64,000 bases of DNA from an uncultured Selenomonadales bacterium (GCA_946183785.1 CAMHCS010000004.1:36967-100966), one strand, 5' to 3'; positions 49,676 to 59,275 are shown, counted from the stretch's first letter. Numbers and translations are program-made. Notes: generated by a model not told the origin, from the sequence alone.

Positions 49676-50809
49676 ATGGCGGCGGACTATCGGAATATTC
49701 TCGTAATCAACTTAATGCACATTGGCGATCTGATGCTTGTCACACCTGTGCTTCGGACGCTTCGGGCGAATTACCCGTCGTCGCGGCTGACACTCCTTGC
49801 GGACAAGAAGCTCCGCGATCTCGTGGAGTTCAATCCGCATATCGACGAATGCATGCTGATTGACAAGAAGGGCGCTGACGACCATTTCGATTCGTTTTTC
49901 CGCTTTATTCTCGGCGTTCGCAAAAAGCATTTCGATCTCGTCATCAATCTGCACCGCAATGAGCGCGCGTCGGCTATCGCGGCGTTTTCGGGCGCGAAGC
50001 GCGTCGTAGGCTATTCGAAGCCGGGTTTTTCTTTGTTTTTCGACGAAGTGCTGCCCAACAAGAAAGCTGTCATGCACCAGATCCATTCCCATTTCGAGGT
50101 GTTGACGAAGGCTTGCGGCGTTACGCGTATAGACGATGGCGGATTGGAAATGGAAATCCCGCCTGGAATGGACGACGAGGCGGAGCGGCTTTGGCGTGAG
50201 AATTTCCCGGAGGGGCAAAAGGTCGTCGCTTTCAATATCGGGGCGAGCTGGCCGACGAAGCGCTGGCTCGACGGATATTTCGCCGCATGCGCCGACAGGC
50301 TTGTCGAGCGCGGCTATGGCGTGGCGTTTTACGGCGGGCCGATGGATGAGGAAATGGTGCGGGACTGTCTTGAGAAAATGAAGCATAAAGACAGCGGGGC
50401 TGTGCGCGTGTTTACGGGAAAAATATCGTTGGGCGTGCTGGCTGGGATGCTGCGCCGCTCTGTATTGTTCCTGACCACGGATTCCGGGCCGATGCATGTC
50501 GGCGTTGCGATGAATATGCCGGTTGTCACGATGTTCGGCTCGTCGCCGGTGCCCGGTTTTTATCCTTACGACGCGAAGGACGTGCTGGTCAAGACGCCGG
50601 AGCCGTGCCACCCCTGCGGTATTCATATCTGCCCGAAGAAGGGCGACGACAATATGGCCTGCATGAAGAAAATTCCCGTGGATGTGGTCATGCGTTATGT
50701 GGACGAGCTTTTGGATGCGTATGAGGACTGTGTGGGCGCGTGGCCGCCGCATTACGGAAAATATGAATGCCGTGTAATCGATCTGGCGAAAGAGGGGCAT
50801 GAGGCATGA
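49676..50809 (+). CDS. Second heptosyltransferase (GT9) of the LPS core
   Basis: 377 residues from ATG 49676. NILVINLMHIGDLMLVTPVLRTL is the GT9 N-terminus, and FNIGASWPTKRWLDGYFAA (near 183) and TTDSGPMHVGVAMNMPVVTMFG (near 270) are the donor motifs. Shares a CHPCGIHICPKKGDDNMACM Cys-rich end with its upstream paralogue. One of the pair probably adds Hep I or Hep II; I cannot assign which. Overlaps the next gene by four bases. Confidence 0.9.
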   Translation: MAADYRNILVINLMHIGDLMLVTPVLRTLRANYPSSRLTLLADKKLRDLVEFNPHIDECMLIDKKGADDHFDSFFRFILGVRKKHFDLVINLHRNERASAIAAFSGAKRVVGYSKPGFSLFFDEVLPNKKAVMHQIHSHFEVLTKACGVTRIDDGGLEMEIPPGMDDEAERLWRENFPEGQKVVAFNIGASWPTKRWLDGYFAACADRLVERGYGVAFYGGPMDEEMVRDCLEKMKHKDSGAVRVFTGKISLGVLAGMLRRSVLFLTTDSGPMHVGVAMNMPVVTMFGSSPVPGFYPYDAKDVLVKTPEPCHPCGIHICPKKGDDNMACMKKIPVDVVMRYVDELLDAYEDCVGAWPPHYGKYECRVIDLAKEGHEA

Positions 50810-51873
50810 AGATCATTCAGGTCGCCCACGCGCTGCACCCGACGGACGCAGCGAGTCGCCAGCTCTTGAATATGGACAGGCTCCTTCGGGAGCTCGGTTA
50901 TGAAACGGCCATGTTCGCCCATCGGGTGGACGAGCGTCTTGCGGACCGCGTTGGGCTGATGGGGGATTTTGCCGCTGCTCCCGAGGATATAGTCATCTAT
51001 CATATGACGACGGGCACGTCGTTCAACCGATGGGTTTGGAAGTATCCGGGAAAAATCGTCCTTTTTTATCATAATATTACGCCCGCCCGTTACTTCTTCG
51101 GCAACGCCTGGGGGTCCTGGCTGAAATGCCTCCGCGGGCGGCACGATTTGAAAAAGATAGCTAAAAATACGTTTTTTGCCTGGGGCGCCAGTGAGTATTC
51201 CCGGAAAGAACTGGCAGAAGCCGGCGTCGAACGGACGGCAGTGCTGCCGATCGTGGTAGAGCCGGAAACTTATACGGGACGCGGCGCGGATGAATCGGTG
51301 TTCAGCTACAAGGATGGACGGCTGAATCTGCTCGTCGTCGGCCGCGGCGTCCCGCATAAGAAGCAGGACGAGGCCATTGAAGCCGCCGCATGGTATCGGG
51401 ACAATATTTCGCCGGACGTTCGGCTTGTGATTATTGGGAATATCAAGCCGGGCTATGAGAAAAAGCTTCGTGCGCTCGTCAGGAAGCTCGGCATGGAGGA
51501 GAACGTGCTGTTTGCCGGGCAGGTTACGGACGAGGCGCTTTGTACATGGTACCGGATTGCGGACGGGTTGCTCTGCCTGTCCGAACACGAGGGTTTTTGC
51601 GTACCGCTGGTCGAGGCGATGATTTTCGGTCTGCCGATTTTCGCGAAGCCTGCCGCCGCGGTGCCGGAAACGTTGGGCGGAGCCGGCGTGCTGCTTTCCG
51701 ATACTTCGCCGCAGGGGGTCGCCGAAGCGGTGCGTCGGACGCTGGCGGACGAGCTGGCGCTGGCACGGCTCAGAAAAGGCCGCGCGGAGCGATTGGAGGC
51801 GTTTTCCCCGGAAAAGGTAAAAGCGAAGCTTGAAGCGGATATGAAGGAGATTGTTCGCCTATGGAAAGTATAA
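50806..51873 (+). CDS. Family 4 glycosyltransferase, LPS cluster
   Basis: 355 residues. GT-B fold with the GT4 EX7E motif in LSEHEGFCVPLVEAMIFGLP (about 259-278), and a donor-site VVGRGVPHKKQDEAIEA (about 179-195). The first domain carries YHNITPARYFF. Transfers a sugar from a nucleotide donor to the core. Start overlaps the preceding stop, end overlaps hldA by 13 bases, so the cluster is a single operon. Confidence 0.88.
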   Translation: MKIIQVAHALHPTDAASRQLLNMDRLLRELGYETAMFAHRVDERLADRVGLMGDFAAAPEDIVIYHMTTGTSFNRWVWKYPGKIVLFYHNITPARYFFGNAWGSWLKCLRGRHDLKKIAKNTFFAWGASEYSRKELAEAGVERTAVLPIVVEPETYTGRGADESVFSYKDGRLNLLVVGRGVPHKKQDEAIEAAAWYRDNISPDVRLVIIGNIKPGYEKKLRALVRKLGMEENVLFAGQVTDEALCTWYRIADGLLCLSEHEGFCVPLVEAMIFGLPIFAKPAAAVPETLGGAGVLLSDTSPQGVAEAVRRTLADELALARLRKGRAERLEAFSPEKVKAKLEADMKEIVRLWKV

Positions 51874-52874
51874 GAGGCAGCCGGAACGATTTAACTGATT
51901 TTGTTGCGCAGGGGACGGAAAAATGCCGCGTGCTCGTGGTCGGCGACGTGATGCTTGACCAGTATTACTACGGCGAGGTCACACGCATTTCACCGGAGGC
52001 TCCGGTGCCAATCACGCGCGTCGTAAAGATCAAGGAAACGCTGGGCGGCGCGGCGAATGTTGCGCACAATCTGGCGCTTTTGGGATGCCGGACAGAGGTG
52101 GCGGCGTCAATCGGAGCCGACCATCACGGCGGACGGCTTCGTGCTCTTTTTGAGAAGAGGGGCATTTCCATTTATGGTTTAGTGGTGACGGGCGCGCCGA
52201 CGACGACGAAGCTGCGCGTTATCGGCGGCCATCAGCAGATGATGCGGCTTGACTTCGAGGAGACGGAGCCGGTGGTCGGGGAGGATGCAGAGCGGCTGTT
52301 CATGCTGGCGCAGGCGTCGCTTTCCGACGGCGCGGGCGCTTTGGTGCTCTCCGATTACGGTAAGGGAATCGTCACGCCGGAGCTTTGCACGCGCTTGATC
52401 GAGGCGGCGCATAAAAGAGGCGTTCCCGTCGTCGTTGACCCGAAGGGCAGCGACTGGGATAAATACCGGGGCGCGGACTATATCACGCCGAACCTGAAGG
52501 AACTGAACGCGGTGCAGGCGTCGTCCGCGAAGAACGAGGATGCTGACGTGGAGCGGGCAGCCCGCTATGCGATGGAGCGATTCGGCATTCAGGCGATGGT
52601 CGCGACGCGTTCCGAATGTGGCCTTTCGCTTGTCACGAAGGAAAAAGCGGTGCATATCCCGACGAAGGCGCAGGAAGTCTTCGACGTCTCCGGCGCTGGC
52701 GACACGGTTATCGCGGCCTTCGCGCTGGCGCTGGCGGGCGGTCTTTCGCCGGAGCAGGGCGCGTATCTTGCGAATCTGGCTGCCAGCGTGGTCGTAGCGA
52801 AGGTCGGCACTTACGCGGTGAGCAGGGAAGAGCTTCTTTCCGTGCTGGAACGGGAGGGAAGCCATGAGCCTTGA
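51861..52874 (+). CDS. hldA: D-glycero-beta-D-manno-heptose-7-phosphate kinase (HldA/RfaE1)
   Basis: 337 residues of PfkB-type kinase only, with no nucleotidyltransferase half, so it is the HldA or RfaE1 form and not bifunctional HldE. Motifs: VLVVGDVMLDQYYYGEVTRISPEAPVPI (in parts, about 25-52), GGAANVAHNLALLG (about 65-78) and the catalytic FDVSGAGDTVIAAFALALAGG (about 274-294). Phosphorylates heptose-7-P at C1. GmhB and HldD genes follow in the same operon; HldC is not in the window. Confidence 0.93.
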   Translation: MESIRGSRNDLTDFVAQGTEKCRVLVVGDVMLDQYYYGEVTRISPEAPVPITRVVKIKETLGGAANVAHNLALLGCRTEVAASIGADHHGGRLRALFEKRGISIYGLVVTGAPTTTKLRVIGGHQQMMRLDFEETEPVVGEDAERLFMLAQASLSDGAGALVLSDYGKGIVTPELCTRLIEAAHKRGVPVVVDPKGSDWDKYRGADYITPNLKELNAVQASSAKNEDADVERAARYAMERFGIQAMVATRSECGLSLVTKEKAVHIPTKAQEVFDVSGAGDTVIAAFALALAGGLSPEQGAYLANLAASVVVAKVGTYAVSREELLSVLEREGSHEP

Positions 52875-53640
52875 CCTTTCGGTGCTGATTCTGGCGCGGA
52901 ACGAGCAAAAGAATATCGGCGACTGTATCGCTTCCGTGCAAAAATATTTGGACGCGGGGGAAATCGTCGTAATCGACGATAACAGTATCGATGATACGGC
53001 CGCGATTGCGCAGGGTATGGGGGCGCGCGTTCTGACGCACGCGCTGAACGGAAATTTCGGGCAGCAGCAGACTTTCGCCATAGAGCAGGCGAGGTGCCGA
53101 TGGGTTTACTGTATCGACGCCGACGAGCGGATGACCGCGAATCTGGGCGAGGAAGTCGCGAAGGCAGTGGAGAAAAACGAGCCGTTCGCTTATTGGAACG
53201 CGCGCCTGAATCATTTTTGCGGCGTGGAAATTCGACACGGCGGATGGTTTCCCGATTACGGGCTCCATTTGTTTCCGAAGGAAGGGAGCTACGTCACGGG
53301 CTTTGTCCATCAGGAAATCCATGTGCCGTATCCGGCGTGTCGACTGCCGGATCGCGCGTATCTTTATCATCATACCTATACGAGCTGGGAGCAGTATTTA
53401 CGAAAGCTCAATTCCTATACGACGCTCGGCGCGCGGAAAAAATATGAGGCAGGCGGGCGCGTGGGGTTCTTTGGTATTTTCGCGCATGTACTTTGGGGCG
53501 TGTTCAAGTTTTACGTCATCGAGCGCGGCGTCCTTGACGGCAGGGAGGGCCTGCTTCTCGCCATGAGTCACGGCGTCAGCGTATTTATGAAATATTCAAA
53601 GCTTTATTATTTGGGCAGAGGTATTGGGGAAAAACCGTAA
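52864..53640 (+). CDS. Glycosyltransferase family 2, WaaE/KdtX-like
   Basis: 258 residues. GT-A domain with LSVLILARNEQKNIGDCIAS (4-23), VVIDDNSIDDTA (about 37-48) and the IDADERM DxD (about 80-86). The remaining part matches WaaE-type LPS core glucosyltransferases (NHFCGVEIRHGGWFPDYGLHLF), including the terminal part YVIERGVLDGREG. Adds a hexose to the core heptose. Start overlaps hldA by 11 bases. Confidence 0.87.
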   Translation: MSLDLSVLILARNEQKNIGDCIASVQKYLDAGEIVVIDDNSIDDTAAIAQGMGARVLTHALNGNFGQQQTFAIEQARCRWVYCIDADERMTANLGEEVAKAVEKNEPFAYWNARLNHFCGVEIRHGGWFPDYGLHLFPKEGSYVTGFVHQEIHVPYPACRLPDRAYLYHHTYTSWEQYLRKLNSYTTLGARKKYEAGGRVGFFGIFAHVLWGVFKFYVIERGVLDGREGLLLAMSHGVSVFMKYSKLYYLGRGIGEKP

Positions 53641-53655
53641 AGGAGTGGGAATAAA

Positions 53656-54627
53656 ATGATTATCGTAACAGGCGGCGCCGGATTTATCGGAAGCAATCTT
53701 GTAAAGGAACTGAACCGGCAGGGGCGTGATGACATCCTGATTGTCGACGACCTGAAGGACGGTCAGAATTACAAGAACCTTCGCGGCTTGAAATTCCTCG
53801 ACTATCGTTACAAGGACGATTTCCTTGAAAGCGTCGAGGAAGACGATTTCGACGGCACCGACGTAGACGCGGTCTTTCATGAGGGCGCATGCTCCGATAC
53901 GATGGAGTACGACGTCAACTACATGATGAACATCAATTATGAATACTCGAAGGCGATGCTCCATTATTGTCTCGAGCACCGCGTGCCGTTCTTTTACGCG
54001 TCGTCGGCGTCGACCTATGGGGCGGGCGCGAACGGATTCACCGAGGGGGATAAATGCGAGGATGCTTTGAATCCTTACGCGTTTTCAAAACTCGCGTTTG
54101 ACCGCTATGTGCGCCAGCTTTTGCCGGACGCCCGCAGCCGCGTGGTCGGGCTTCGATATTTCAACGTTTATGGTCCGCAGGAGCAGCACAAGGGAAAGAT
54201 GGCGTCGATTTTTTATCAGCTGTACAACCAAATCCTCGAAACGGGAGCCGCGCATCTTTTCGAAGGCTATGACGGCTACGGCGACGGCGAGCAGAAGAGG
54301 GATTTCATCTATGTCAGGGACGTGGTGAAAGTCAATCTCTGGTTCTGGAATGAGAAAGGGCCGAGCGGCATTTATAACTGCGGCACGGGAAAAGCGCACA
54401 CTTACAACGAGGCGGCACAGGCCGTCATTGACGCGATGGGCAAGGGAAAAATAGAGTACCGCCCGTTCCCTGAAGTCTTGAAGGGCAAGTATCAGTCCTA
54501 TACCGAGGCCGACACCTCCGCGCTGCTCGCGGCAGGTTACGACGGCGGTTTTACCGACATGAAGGATGCGGTGAAAGAGTATTGCGACTTCCTCGCGGCA
54601 GGCGGTTATTTCACGTATGGGGAATGA
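53656..54627 (+). CDS. hldD: ADP-L-glycero-D-manno-heptose-6-epimerase HldD
   Basis: 323 residues, SDR fold. NADP site MIIVTGGAGFIGSNLVKELN (residues 1-20), YASSASTYG (about 114-122) and the catalytic pair in NPYAFSKLAFD (about 140-150). GLRYFNVYGPQEQHKGKMAS (about 168-187) is typical of HldD. Converts ADP-D,D-heptose to ADP-L,D-heptose, the donor for the heptosyltransferases upstream. Overlaps gmhB by 11 bases. Confidence 0.95.
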   Translation: MIIVTGGAGFIGSNLVKELNRQGRDDILIVDDLKDGQNYKNLRGLKFLDYRYKDDFLESVEEDDFDGTDVDAVFHEGACSDTMEYDVNYMMNINYEYSKAMLHYCLEHRVPFFYASSASTYGAGANGFTEGDKCEDALNPYAFSKLAFDRYVRQLLPDARSRVVGLRYFNVYGPQEQHKGKMASIFYQLYNQILETGAAHLFEGYDGYGDGEQKRDFIYVRDVVKVNLWFWNEKGPSGIYNCGTGKAHTYNEAAQAVIDAMGKGKIEYRPFPEVLKGKYQSYTEADTSALLAAGYDGGFTDMKDAVKEYCDFLAAGGYFTYGE

Positions 54628-55141
54628 AAAAACGCGCCGCGGGGCGGTATTTTTCGACCGGGACGGCACGCTGAACGTGGACAAGGATTATCTTTACAGG
54701 ATTGAAGATTTCGAGTGGCTGGAGGACGCACCTCAGGCGATTCGTTGGGCGAACGAGCGGGGCCTTCTTGTGATCGTCATTACGAACCAGAGTGGCGTCG
54801 CTCGCGGGTATTTCGCCGAGGAAGACGTTCGGCGATTGCACGACTGGATGAATAAAGACCTCGCGCGGTTTGGCGCGCATATCGACGCCTTTTATTACTG
54901 TCCGCATCTGCCAAATGGCAGTGTCGCTGCCTACGCGAAGGAATGTAACTGTCGCAAACCGAAGCCGGGGCTGATAGAACGCGCCTGCGCCGATTTCGAT
55001 ATTGATCGCGAAGCGTCGCTTTTGATCGGAGACAAACCCAGGGACGTTGAGTGCGCAGAGGCGGCCGGCGTGCGGGGCGTATTGTACGGGGGCGGCAGCC
55101 TTTCGGCGCTGTTGGAAAAGGGATTGGACGGCACAAAATAA
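54617..55141 (+). CDS. gmhB: D-glycero-beta-D-manno-heptose-1,7-bisphosphate 7-phosphatase GmhB
   Basis: 174 residues, HAD phosphatase. FFDRDGTLN (13-21) holds the catalytic Asp pair, NQSGVARGYF (near 57) is the second motif, and IGDKPRDVECAEAAGV the fourth. The zinc loop YYCPHLPNG...ECNCRKPKPGL is the GmhB-specific insertion. Removes the C7 phosphate in ADP-heptose synthesis. The start lies within the hldD end. Confidence 0.95.
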   Translation: MGNEKTRRGAVFFDRDGTLNVDKDYLYRIEDFEWLEDAPQAIRWANERGLLVIVITNQSGVARGYFAEEDVRRLHDWMNKDLARFGAHIDAFYYCPHLPNGSVAAYAKECNCRKPKPGLIERACADFDIDREASLLIGDKPRDVECAEAAGVRGVLYGGGSLSALLEKGLDGTK

Positions 55142-55160
55142 CGGGCGGACCGGAGGAACT

Positions 55161-56060
55161 ATGGATTTCGGGAAAATCGGCAAAAAAATCTATGACATAC
55201 GGAAATCGCGGGAGTGTCGGCGGTATTGGGTGTTCCGCGTTCGCTGCGTGTTGAACCGCGCGCGCATGAAAAAGCTGTGGGAGTATTTTCACTCCACGCC
55301 CGTGCTGGAGAAAATTTCCGAGCTGTATCCGTTCGTCTATGAACAGCCGCAGCGCGCGTTTTTTTATCATCGCTCGACTTTTGAAGAGCGGACGGCGCTG
55401 GTCGAGGCGCATTTTGCCTTCCTCGCGGAGCGGCTGCGTGAGGATGTGCTGCTTGCGCTCTACCGCGAGGAGACGTTTCCGCTCTGGGAAGGACCGGAAC
55501 TTGACGGAAAGCCGCTTCTGCTCTCTCTGTTTTACGAGCCGGGGCAGAGGAAGGAAGGGATTCTTTCGGTGATGCTGCGGCTCGCGGACGCGCCGCTTTA
55601 TCAGATGATATTCTGGATTGCGCCTGACAAAGCGGGAGAGCCCGCCCTGTGGATTGGCGCGATGCAGGGTCCGAACATGGATGACGCGCGTGAGATCGTG
55701 AAAAAAGCGACGAAGCTTTGCCACGCATACAGGACGAAGAATCTGATCCTTTACGCGACGCAGGCGGTGGCTCGTGCGCTGGGCGCAGCGCATATTTACG
55801 CAGTGACGAATGAAGGGTATTACACGAACAATCACGTTCGTATGGACAAAAAACTGAAGACGGATTTCAGCGATTTCTGGCGTGAAGCCGGAGGCCATGA
55901 AACGGACGACAGCCGTTTTGACGAATTGCCGATGGTAGAAACGCGCAAAACGATGGAAGAGGTGCCGACGCGAAAGCGCGCCGTCTACCGTCGGCGCTTT
56001 GAGATGCTTGACGAGTTGGATGCGGCGGTAGCGGCGCGAATGAAGGATGCGATGAAATAG
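55161..56060 (+). CDS. VirK/YbjX family protein (DUF535)
   Basis: 299 residues from ATG 55161 (CGGAGG upstream). Matches the DUF535 family that includes VirK, YbjX and SomA: an N-terminal helical part, a central Phe/Tyr-rich region (HSTPVLEKISELYPFVYEQP near 45-64), ILSVMLRLADAPLYQMIFWI and IGAMQGPN (about 165-180), then NLILYATQAVARALGA. Members affect outer-membrane or lipid A properties in enterobacteria. Last gene of the LPS operon, in agreement with a cell-envelope role. Confidence 0.86.
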   Translation: MDFGKIGKKIYDIRKSRECRRYWVFRVRCVLNRARMKKLWEYFHSTPVLEKISELYPFVYEQPQRAFFYHRSTFEERTALVEAHFAFLAERLREDVLLALYREETFPLWEGPELDGKPLLLSLFYEPGQRKEGILSVMLRLADAPLYQMIFWIAPDKAGEPALWIGAMQGPNMDDAREIVKKATKLCHAYRTKNLILYATQAVARALGAAHIYAVTNEGYYTNNHVRMDKKLKTDFSDFWREAGGHETDDSRFDELPMVETRKTMEEVPTRKRAVYRRRFEMLDELDAAVAARMKDAMK

Positions 56061-56067
56061 GTGCAGG

Positions 56068-56111
56068 AAACCCGCAGGACGACGGAGAAGGTTCCGTTAT
56101 CCTGCGGGTTT
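56068..56111. terminator. Bidirectional terminator between the LPS operon and the acyl-CoA ligase
   Basis: AAACCCGCAGGA (56068-56079) pairs with TCCTGCGGGTTT (56100-56111). Confidence 0.9.
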
Positions 56112-56112
56112 C

Positions 56113-57594
56113 TTATCCTTTGGCGTTGGCTGCGAACATTGCCCGCAGTTCTTTTTTGGCGATTTTTCCGGTCGAGGTTTTGGGGAGCGCGTCGATTCGG
56201 CGGAACTCGCGGGGGATCTTGAACAGCGCCAGGTTTTGCTGCAAATATTTTTTGAGGTCGCGGGTCTCGACGACAGAGCCCGGCTGAACGCTGTAATAAC
56301 AACAGCCCGCCTGACCGCGCAGGCTGTCCTCGATGGGAATTACGGCGACTTCGTTGACGCCGGGGAACGCGTAAATCAGCTCTTCGATTTCCCGCGGGTA
56401 GATGTTTTCCCCCATACTGATAATCATGTCCTTGAGACGGTCAACGATGTAAACGTAGCCGTCCTCGTCGATACGGGCGACGTCGCCGGTGTGCAGCCAA
56501 CCGTCCGCCAGAGCCTCGGCAGAGGCTTCGGGGTTGCCAAGATAACCGTGCATGACGTTCGGTCCTTGCACCCAAAGCTCTCCAGCCTCGCCCTGTGGAA
56601 CATCGTGGCCGGAAGAATCTACAAAGCGAAGCCGCACGTTCGGAATTGCCGGTCCGACGGAGCCAAGCCGCGTGGCTTCCGGCGCGTTCATTGTGACGAC
56701 AGGCGACGCTTCGGACAGCCCATATCCTTCGACAATCGGGATATGGAATTTCGTGCGGAAGGCTTCGCCGATGGGGAGGGGAAGAGGCGTGCCGCCGAGC
56801 ATGACGAAACGAAGCGTCTTCATGTCGTCCGGCGACGCCAGTTTCGTCAAGAGGGAGCAGATGGACGGCACCATGACAATCACGGTGATTTTATATGCAC
56901 GGACAAGTTCAACGGTCTTTTTCGGCGTAAAGGAGTCCTGCACGGTAATCGAAGAGCCGGTGTAGAGTTCGTTCAGTACGGCACAGGTCCACGCAAAGCA
57001 ATGGTACATCGGCAGAACACAGAGAATATTGTCCTTGCGCGTCAAGTGGATGACCTGCTGGAGCGAGATCGCATTCATTACGAGATTGCGGTGGGAGAGA
57101 ATCGCGCCCTTTGGCAGTCCTGTTGTGCCGGAGGTGTAGATAATCGTGCAGGCCTCGTCCGCTCCAAAGTCGTCGGGCAGCGCGGGCGCGGAGGCCGAGC
57201 CGACGGGTTTCACGCATTCGGAAATCAGGATCGTCTGCACAGGGCTGTGCTCATAGGCGCTGAGCGAAGATTCGAGATCGAGGGGTTGATCGGCAATCAG
57301 ATAATGGACGTCGGCGTTTTTCAAAATATACGCCGTTTCCCGCATACTGAGCTGGAAATTGACAGGCACGACTACGGCGCCGAGTGAAGCGATTGCCATA
57401 TAGGCGATGATGTACTCGGCGCAGTTGTGCGAATATATGGCGACGCGGTCATGCATACGGACGCCGTCGGCGTAAAGCCGCGATCGGCAAATGGTTACGG
57501 AAAGAATCAACGCGCGATAGGTAAGCGAGCGTCCTTGATCGTTGATTGCGATGTCCTCGGGACGGCCGCGCCAGATGAGGTCGTGAACGAGCAT
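56113..57594 (-). CDS. AMP-forming acyl-CoA ligase (FadD-like)
   Basis: 493 residues from ATG 57594, chosen for AAGGAAGG upstream; the -10 (TATAAT, minus strand near 57643) makes ATG 57627 lie close to the transcript start. ANL superfamily: ATP loop CTIIYTSGTTGLPKGAILSH (near 148-167), VEGYGLSEASP (near 286), HTGDVARIDEDGYVYIVDR (near 375-393) and the last catalytic Lys in STGKIAKKEL. Activates a fatty or other carboxylic acid to its CoA ester. Acid specificity is not readable. Single gene. Confidence 0.9.
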   Translation of the reverse strand: MLVHDLIWRGRPEDIAINDQGRSLTYRALILSVTICRSRLYADGVRMHDRVAIYSHNCAEYIIAYMAIASLGAVVVPVNFQLSMRETAYILKNADVHYLIADQPLDLESSLSAYEHSPVQTILISECVKPVGSASAPALPDDFGADEACTIIYTSGTTGLPKGAILSHRNLVMNAISLQQVIHLTRKDNILCVLPMYHCFAWTCAVLNELYTGSSITVQDSFTPKKTVELVRAYKITVIVMVPSICSLLTKLASPDDMKTLRFVMLGGTPLPLPIGEAFRTKFHIPIVEGYGLSEASPVVTMNAPEATRLGSVGPAIPNVRLRFVDSSGHDVPQGEAGELWVQGPNVMHGYLGNPEASAEALADGWLHTGDVARIDEDGYVYIVDRLKDMIISMGENIYPREIEELIYAFPGVNEVAVIPIEDSLRGQAGCCYYSVQPGSVVETRDLKKYLQQNLALFKIPREFRRIDALPKTSTGKIAKKELRAMFAANAKG

Positions 57595-57723
57595 GAGAAG
57601 CACCTTCCTTGTAAAAAATCCTTCCATTTGACATTATTATACAGAATATGGAAGGAAAAAACTAGCAGAAAGGGAAGGATTCTTCAAGTTTCTCTTTACT
57701 TCTGTATATATTGTATATTATAA

Positions 57724-57770
57724 TTGACTTGGTTATAGGGGCGGTTGATTATCGGGCAACATACCGATAA
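57724..57770 (+). promoter_or_regulatory. DASS promoter with operator-like inverted repeat
   Basis: TTGACT (57724-57729), 17-base spacer, GATTAT (57747-57752). TTATCGG (57749-57755) and CCGATAA (57764-57770) are perfect 7-base inverted arms with an 8-base spacer over the -10 and start site, a position typical for a repressor site. Confidence 0.6.
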
Positions 57771-57844
57771 GCGGCCATTATTGTTAAGAAGGGAGGCGCG
57801 GACGTCCGCAATCGTACCAGTACAATAGAAAAGGGGGAATTATT

Positions 57845-59254
57845 TTGTTGAAGACCAATTTTCAAAAGGGGTTGTTTACGATTATCGTAGGCATTGCCCT
57901 GTGGTTCTGCCCGATGCCTGCGGGTGTTGACGCGAAGGCATGGCACATGTTCGCGATTTTCGTCGCGACTATTATCGGTTTCATTCTTCATCCGATTCCC
58001 ATCGGCGGCGTTGCGCTGATTGCGGTCGGTCTGACCGGATTCCTGAAGGTGCTGAAGCCTGCGGAGGCTCTTTCCGGCTTCGGCAACGCGACGATTTGGC
58101 TGATCGTCGGCGCGTACATGTTCGCGAAAGGTTTTATCAAGACAGGGCTTGGGCGTCGCATCGCATATATCATCATGTCGAAGATTGCGACCAGCTCGCT
58201 GAAGCTCGCTTATTCAATGGCAATCACCGACCTCATCGTTTCCCCGGCCACGCCGTCGAATACGGCGCGCGGCGGCGGCATCCTGTACCCGATCGTTCGC
58301 TCGCTTTGTACCGCGTTCAACTCGGAGCCGGATGAGGGGTCGCGCAAGAAAATCGGCAACTACCTGATGCTTTCGACCTTTGAATGCAACTGCATCACGT
58401 CTTCGATGTTCCTGACCTCCGTGGCTCCGAACCTGCTCGTTGCAAAACTGGCAAAGGACGTTACGGGTCTCGACATTTCGTGGGGCACCTACGCGCTGGC
58501 CTGTATCGTGCCGGGCATTGTCGCGCTGGTTATTACCCCGTATCTCGTTTACAAGCTCGCCACGCCGGAATTGACGCAGACGCCGGAAGCTCCGCAGATC
58601 GCGAAGGACGAGCTGGAGAAAATGGGCCCGATGACGGGCGACGAATCCGTCGTTTTGCAGGCGTTCATCGCGGCACTGGCCATGTGGGCGACGACTTCCT
58701 TCACTGGCTTCAACGCGACGATGATCGCGCTGGTCTGCATCGGCTATATGCTCGTGCGCGGCGCTCTCGTCTGGGAAGACATCATCACCGAGAAGGGCGC
58801 ATGGGATACGTTGGTTTGGATGGGCGGCCTGATGAGCCTGGCCACCGGCCTCTCGAAGCTTGGCTTCATCAAGTGGATGGCCGGCGGCATCGCGGGTGGC
58901 CTTGAAGGCATCAGCCCGATGACGACCCTGATTATCCTTGCGCTGATCAATATGTATGTGCATTACGCGTTCGCGTCGCTGTCGGCGCACGTCAGCGCAG
59001 TCTACGCCGCGTTCTTGGCAGTCGCGGTCGCGGCGGGCGCGCCGCCGATGCTGTCGGCGATCGTGCTGGGCGTTGAGACGGGCATCATGGGCTGCCTGAC
59101 GCACTACGCGACGGGCCCATCCCCGATTTTCTTCGGTTCCGGGTACATCACGCAGCCGGAGTGGTGGAAGGTCGGCTTCATCTGCTCGATCCTCTTCATG
59201 ATCTGCTTCCTCGGCCTTGGCCCGATCTGGTGGAAAGTCATCGGTATCTGGTAA
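57845..59254 (+). CDS. Anion:sodium symporter (DASS/CitT family), dicarboxylate-type
   Basis: 469 residues, TTG start preceded by AGGGGGAATTATTT (TTG at 57848 is equally possible). About 11-12 helices. The two family hairpin tips are SPATPSNTARGGGILYPI (near 137, with SNT) and VETGIMGCLTHYATGPSPIFFG (near 410, with a T-H-Y variation). This resembles SLC13-like and 2-oxoglutarate/malate translocators. The substrate is a di- or tricarboxylate. Own promoter with a palindrome. Terminator at 59276. Confidence 0.9.
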   Translation: MLKTNFQKGLFTIIVGIALWFCPMPAGVDAKAWHMFAIFVATIIGFILHPIPIGGVALIAVGLTGFLKVLKPAEALSGFGNATIWLIVGAYMFAKGFIKTGLGRRIAYIIMSKIATSSLKLAYSMAITDLIVSPATPSNTARGGGILYPIVRSLCTAFNSEPDEGSRKKIGNYLMLSTFECNCITSSMFLTSVAPNLLVAKLAKDVTGLDISWGTYALACIVPGIVALVITPYLVYKLATPELTQTPEAPQIAKDELEKMGPMTGDESVVLQAFIAALAMWATTSFTGFNATMIALVCIGYMLVRGALVWEDIITEKGAWDTLVWMGGLMSLATGLSKLGFIKWMAGGIAGGLEGISPMTTLIILALINMYVHYAFASLSAHVSAVYAAFLAVAVAAGAPPMLSAIVLGVETGIMGCLTHYATGPSPIFFGSGYITQPEWWKVGFICSILFMICFLGLGPIWWKVIGIW

Positions 59255-59275
59255 CGGCATAATACATTGGACAAT

